This document shows positions 5,411 through 6,945 of a stretch of DNA of 6,945 nt, one piece after another. Numbering within the stretch: the first letter of the stretch is position 1; each line of letters starts with the position of its first letter. The notes beneath the pieces were generated by a model, which was not told the origin of the DNA, made no database searches, and saw only the letters and a program-made list of their open reading frames with translations. Where the stretch lies: NCBI GenBank assembly GCA_010671975.1, contig JAAHIA010000269.1, positions 1-6,945 of the forward strand, in the 5' to 3' direction. The stretch is from Leptolyngbya sp. SIO4C1. GTDB taxonomy: Bacteria > Cyanobacteriota > Cyanobacteriia > Phormidesmidales > Phormidesmidaceae. The position numbers and the translations under genes are program-made.

Positions 5411-6331
5411 ATGCCAACAACTGCCACCGTTACGGTGCCCGCCACAACCGCAAATATCGGGCCAGGGTTTGACTGTCTAGGGGCGGCGCTCACGCTGTCC
5501 AACCGCTTTATTCTGACGCCAAGCCAGCAGCTGCAAATTACCGTTTCGGGTCGAGAGGCCCAGCGGGTCAGCCGCAGCGAAAACAACCTGGCCTATCGCG
5601 CCTTTGCTGCGCTCTATCAAAAGCTGGGGCAGCCGCCGCCGCCCATACGGCTTGCGATTGAGCTGTTGGTGCCGCTGTCGCGCGGGCTAGGGAGTTCTTC
5701 AACCGCAATTGTGGGGGGCCTGGTTGGGGCCAATCTGCTGGCCGGTTCGCCCTTTGATCAGGCCGCTTTGGCGGCGCTAGCTACCGAGCTAGAAGGCCAT
5801 CCTGACAATGTTGTGCCGGCGCTGCTGGGCGGCTGCCGCCTGACAGCCACTGACGGTGGCCACAGCACCCTCTGTCCAGTTGACTGGCATCGCTCGGTAG
5901 TGCCGATCGTGGCAATTCCTGACTTTGAGCTATCGACGGCCAAAGCGCGACAGGTGCTGCCCGAGACCTATAGCCGCGCCGACGCTATCTTCAACGCGGC
6001 ACATCTAGGGCTGCTGCTACAGGGACTGGCCAGCGGTAACGGCGACTGGCTGCGAGCGGCGCTGCGCGATCGCATTCATCAGCCCTATCGACAGGCGCTA
6101 ATTCCAGGCTACGAAGCCGTACAGCAGGCGGCGATTGCCGCCGGCGCTTGGGGACTGGTGATCAGCGGTGCTGGACCTACGCTGCTGGCGCTGGCTTCGT
6201 CTGACAGCACTGCTGCGGTGCAGCAGGCCATGCAGGCTGCCTGGGCCGATCAGCCCTTTGCCGTGCAGGTGATGGCGCTAGCGATCGATCAGCAGGGTAC
6301 TTTGGGAACGCTGGCGATCGCAGACAGCTGA
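5411..6331 (+). CDS. thrB: Homoserine kinase (GHMP family)
   Basis: This 306-residue enzyme uses ATP to phosphorylate L-homoserine to O-phospho-L-homoserine, the substrate of threonine synthase. GHMP-kinase motifs are in order: VPATTANIGPGFDCLGAAL (residues 9-27), the ATP-binding PLSRGLGSSSTAIVGG (88-103), EGHPDNVVPALLGG (128-141) and the C-terminal WGLVISGAGPTLLAL (247-261). Length is normal for the family (E. coli about 310). I chose the ATG at 5411, which puts the first motif near the N-terminus as in other homoserine kinases. The frame stays open upstream to a TTG at 5381 that would overlap thrS by 23 bases and is less likely. The gap to thrS is only 7 bases with no Shine-Dalgarno, so co-transcription and perhaps translational coupling are likely. 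No membrane segment is seen. Confidence 0.96.
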   Translation: MPTTATVTVPATTANIGPGFDCLGAALTLSNRFILTPSQQLQITVSGREAQRVSRSENNLAYRAFAALYQKLGQPPPPIRLAIELLVPLSRGLGSSSTAIVGGLVGANLLAGSPFDQAALAALATELEGHPDNVVPALLGGCRLTATDGGHSTLCPVDWHRSVVPIVAIPDFELSTAKARQVLPETYSRADAIFNAAHLGLLLQGLASGNGDWLRAALRDRIHQPYRQALIPGYEAVQQAAIAAGAWGLVISGAGPTLLALASSDSTAAVQQAMQAAWADQPFAVQVMALAIDQQGTLGTLAIADS

Positions 6332-6351
6332 GTTTGCTACAGCAGCAAATT
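6331..6351 (+). terminator. Hairpin just after thrB stop
   Basis: TTTGCT (6333-6338) pairs with AGCAAA (6344-6349) across ACAGC. The stem can add G-U (6332/6350) and A-T (6331/6351). It touches the thrB stop codon but has no T-run behind it, so it may stabilise the mRNA 3' end rather than end transcription. Confidence 0.3.
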
Positions 6352-6367
6352 ATAGCGACTTGCTTGA

Positions 6368-6407
6368 CATAGGTTTACATTAATAAATCCTATGCCTCTA
6401 TTTTTTT
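6368..6407 (+). terminator. Probable intrinsic terminator of thrS-thrB
   Basis: CATAGG (6368-6373) pairs perfectly with CCTATG (6389-6394), and TTTA (6374-6377) with TAAA (6384-6387), leaving one bulged T (6388) and a 6-base loop. A run of seven T (6401-6407) follows after CCTCTA. This is the best Rho-independent terminator in the window, 37 bases after the thrB stop. Weak points are the AT-rich upper stem and the 6-base gap before the T-run. A perfect TTGACA (6364-6369) overlaps its left edge, but I find no good -10 at 16-18 bases. Confidence 0.5.
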
Positions 6408-6416
6408 AATTAATGT
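6377..6416. repeat. Alternative inverted repeat overlapping the terminator
   Basis: ACATTAAT (6377-6384) is perfectly complementary to ATTAATGT (6409-6416). Its left arm uses the loop and part of the upper stem of the terminator hairpin (6368-6394), and the T-run lies in its own loop. The two folds cannot fully form together, which is the geometry of a terminator/antiterminator pair, though both arms are AT-rich and chance cannot be excluded. Confidence 0.35.
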
Positions 6417-6417
6417 G

Positions 6418-6497
6418 TCAGCGCCGCTTGATCGCTGAAGCCTTTACACAAAGGCAATCTTCATAAAAAGACTGTCTTTTCAGAGCACAATTGCCTT
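6418..6497. promoter_or_regulatory. Cluster of nested and competing inverted repeats upstream of ndhD
   Basis: Four dyads lie within 80 bases. TCAGCG/CGCTGA is at 6418-6423 and 6433-6438. GCCTTT/AAAGGC is at 6440-6445 and 6450-6455 with tetraloop ACAC. AAGGCAAT/ATTGCCTT is at 6451-6458 and 6490-6497. Inside the last lies the 15-base palindrome AAAAGACTGTCTTTT (6466-6480). The second and third share AAGGC (6451-6455), so only one can form in RNA. If transcription reads through from thrB this could be a switchable leader or a small RNA. If ndhD starts from the promoter just downstream, the dyads would be operator sites. No known riboswitch class is recognised. Confidence 0.45.
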
Positions 6498-6525
6498 ATC
6501 AAAAGTTAATTTAATTTAATATACT
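6496..6525 (+). promoter_or_regulatory. Candidate ndhD promoter
   Basis: TTATCA (6496-6501, four of six to TTGACA) lies 18 bases before TATACT (6520-6525, five of six to TATAAT). The spacer is AT-rich, with three tandem TTAAT units (6506-6520). Transcription would start near 6532 and give an ndhD leader of about 144 bases. The -35 overlaps the end of the ATTGCCTT arm (6490-6497), so a protein bound to that dyad would meet RNA polymerase. Confidence 0.45.
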
Positions 6526-6541
6526 GGTGAACGGGCGCAAT

Positions 6542-6563
6542 CAATAGGTATTTATCCTTATTG
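6542..6563 (+). promoter_or_regulatory. Hairpin in predicted ndhD leader
   Basis: CAATA (6542-6546) pairs with TATTG (6559-6563), and GG (6547-6548) with CC (6556-6557). One T (6558) is bulged and the loop is 7 bases. It begins about 10 bases after the predicted start site. The rest of 6564-6675 shows no clear motif and no Shine-Dalgarno before the ndhD ATG. Confidence 0.3.
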
Positions 6564-6675
6564 CAGTCTGGTACGTTCGCCTAGTGAAGTTTTCTAAAAT
6601 TCTCCTCAGCCTAGACAAACGGTCCCTCTGAAGCGGCAGCTTGCGCCTCTGTCGAGTTGCGTCATGTGAATTGTA

Positions 6676-6945
6676 ATGACTTTTGAACACTTTCCGTGGC
6701 TGACTACGCTGGTAATTTTTCCGCTGCTAGCGTCGTTTGTCATTCCGCTGATTCCCGAAGAAAAACCAGCCTGGATTCGTAACTATACGCTAGGAGTTAG
6801 CCTGAGCGAACTAGGCTTAATTTTGTATACTTTTTCCCAGTTTTATGATCTGCGAGCCTCGGGTCTGCAGCTGGTTGACAACTTTGAATGGGCACCGCAG
6901 ATAGGCCTCACCTGGTCGCTAGATCGGAAGAGCCGTCGTAGAATG
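6676..6945 (+). CDS. ndhD: NAD(P)H-quinone oxidoreductase subunit 4, N-terminal part only
   Basis: The open frame starts at ATG 6676 (an in-frame TGA at 6667 bounds it) and runs off the window. Codons up to about 82 are native; from 6921 the sequence is adapter. MTFEHFPWLTTLVIFPLLAS and the later QLVDNFEWAPQIGLTWS match what I recall of cyanobacterial NdhD1/NdhD2, in which VDGLSMPL should come next. NdhD is a proton-pumping, antiporter-like membrane subunit of thylakoid NDH-1, serving respiration and cyclic electron flow. Two membrane segments are visible, about residues 8-27 and 34-57. Complete NdhD has over 500 residues, so roughly 15% is present. The N-terminus looks more like the D1/D2 type than the CO2-uptake D3/D4 type, but this short piece cannot settle it. 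A 344-base gap and its own promoter candidate separate it from thrB. Confidence 0.88.
   Translation, partial: MTFEHFPWLTTLVIFPLLASFVIPLIPEEKPAWIRNYTLGVSLSELGLILYTFSQFYDLRASGLQLVDNFEWAPQIGLTWSLDRKSRRRM
6921..6945. other. Illumina adapter read-through at contig end
   Basis: AGATCGGAAGAGC (6921-6933) is exactly the shared start of the Illumina TruSeq adapters. The following bases (CGTCGTAGAATG) are an error-rich likeness of the GTCGTGTAGGGA continuation of one adapter. At the same point the NdhD reading frame leaves the family sequence and turns into an Arg-rich tail. These 25 bases are not genomic and should be trimmed. Confidence 0.93.

Noticed and set aside
6374..6381. HLR1 (RpaB) half-site TTTACATT near ndhD
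   Set aside because: Only one half matches; no second copy at the required short spacing.
6364..6393. Promoter with perfect TTGACA at 6364
   Set aside because: The best -10 at 18 bases is TCCTAT, matching in only three positions, and the region is better explained as a terminator stem.

Overview
This window is most likely a contig from a cyanobacterium. I count seven intact copies of the cyanobacterial octamer GCGATCGC (HIP1; starts at 314, 1137, 2608, 2742, 5338, 6066 and 6314). The gene content is also cyanobacterial: a zinc-ribbon PP2C phosphatase, a small DUF4327-like protein, a short threonyl-tRNA synthetase without the TGS domain, and ndhD. Codon use and the partial AT/GC balance suit a moderately GC-rich filamentous or Leptolyngbya-like lineage, but I cannot fix the genus.

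Layout. Bases 1 to about 142 are a very GC-rich piece that does not fit the gene it is joined to and looks like an assembly or library chimera. It reads in frame into the C-terminal part of an RluE-type 23S rRNA pseudouridine synthase (to 445). A 499-base non-coding stretch rich in small inverted and direct repeats follows. Then comes a 623-residue Zn-ribbon/degenerate kinase-like/PP2C protein (945-2816). A long imperfect inverted repeat (about 2855-2916) lies between that gene and a convergent small gene on the minus strand (3057-3290, DUF4327-like). A 301-base divergent intergenic region leads to thrS (3592-5403) and thrB (5411-6331), separated by only 7 bases. A 344-base region packed with inverted repeats follows, including a terminator-like hairpin with a T7 run and a plausible promoter. 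The window closes with the first 82 or so codons of ndhD (from 6676), cut off by what reads as Illumina adapter sequence (6921-6945).

How the genes relate. thrS and thrB are very probably co-transcribed and share a theme: thrB makes O-phosphohomoserine for threonine synthesis, and thrS loads threonine onto tRNA. The PP2C protein is a likely Ser/Thr phosphatase with a regulatory N-terminal half. ndhD begins a separate unit coding for a membrane subunit of the NDH-1 complex. The core genes are ordinary housekeeping genes. The points worth a second look are the two artefactual ends, the PP2C domain layout, and the mutually exclusive inverted repeats in the non-coding regions, above all between thrB and ndhD. 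I see no CRISPR array, tRNA, rRNA, transposase or phage gene.
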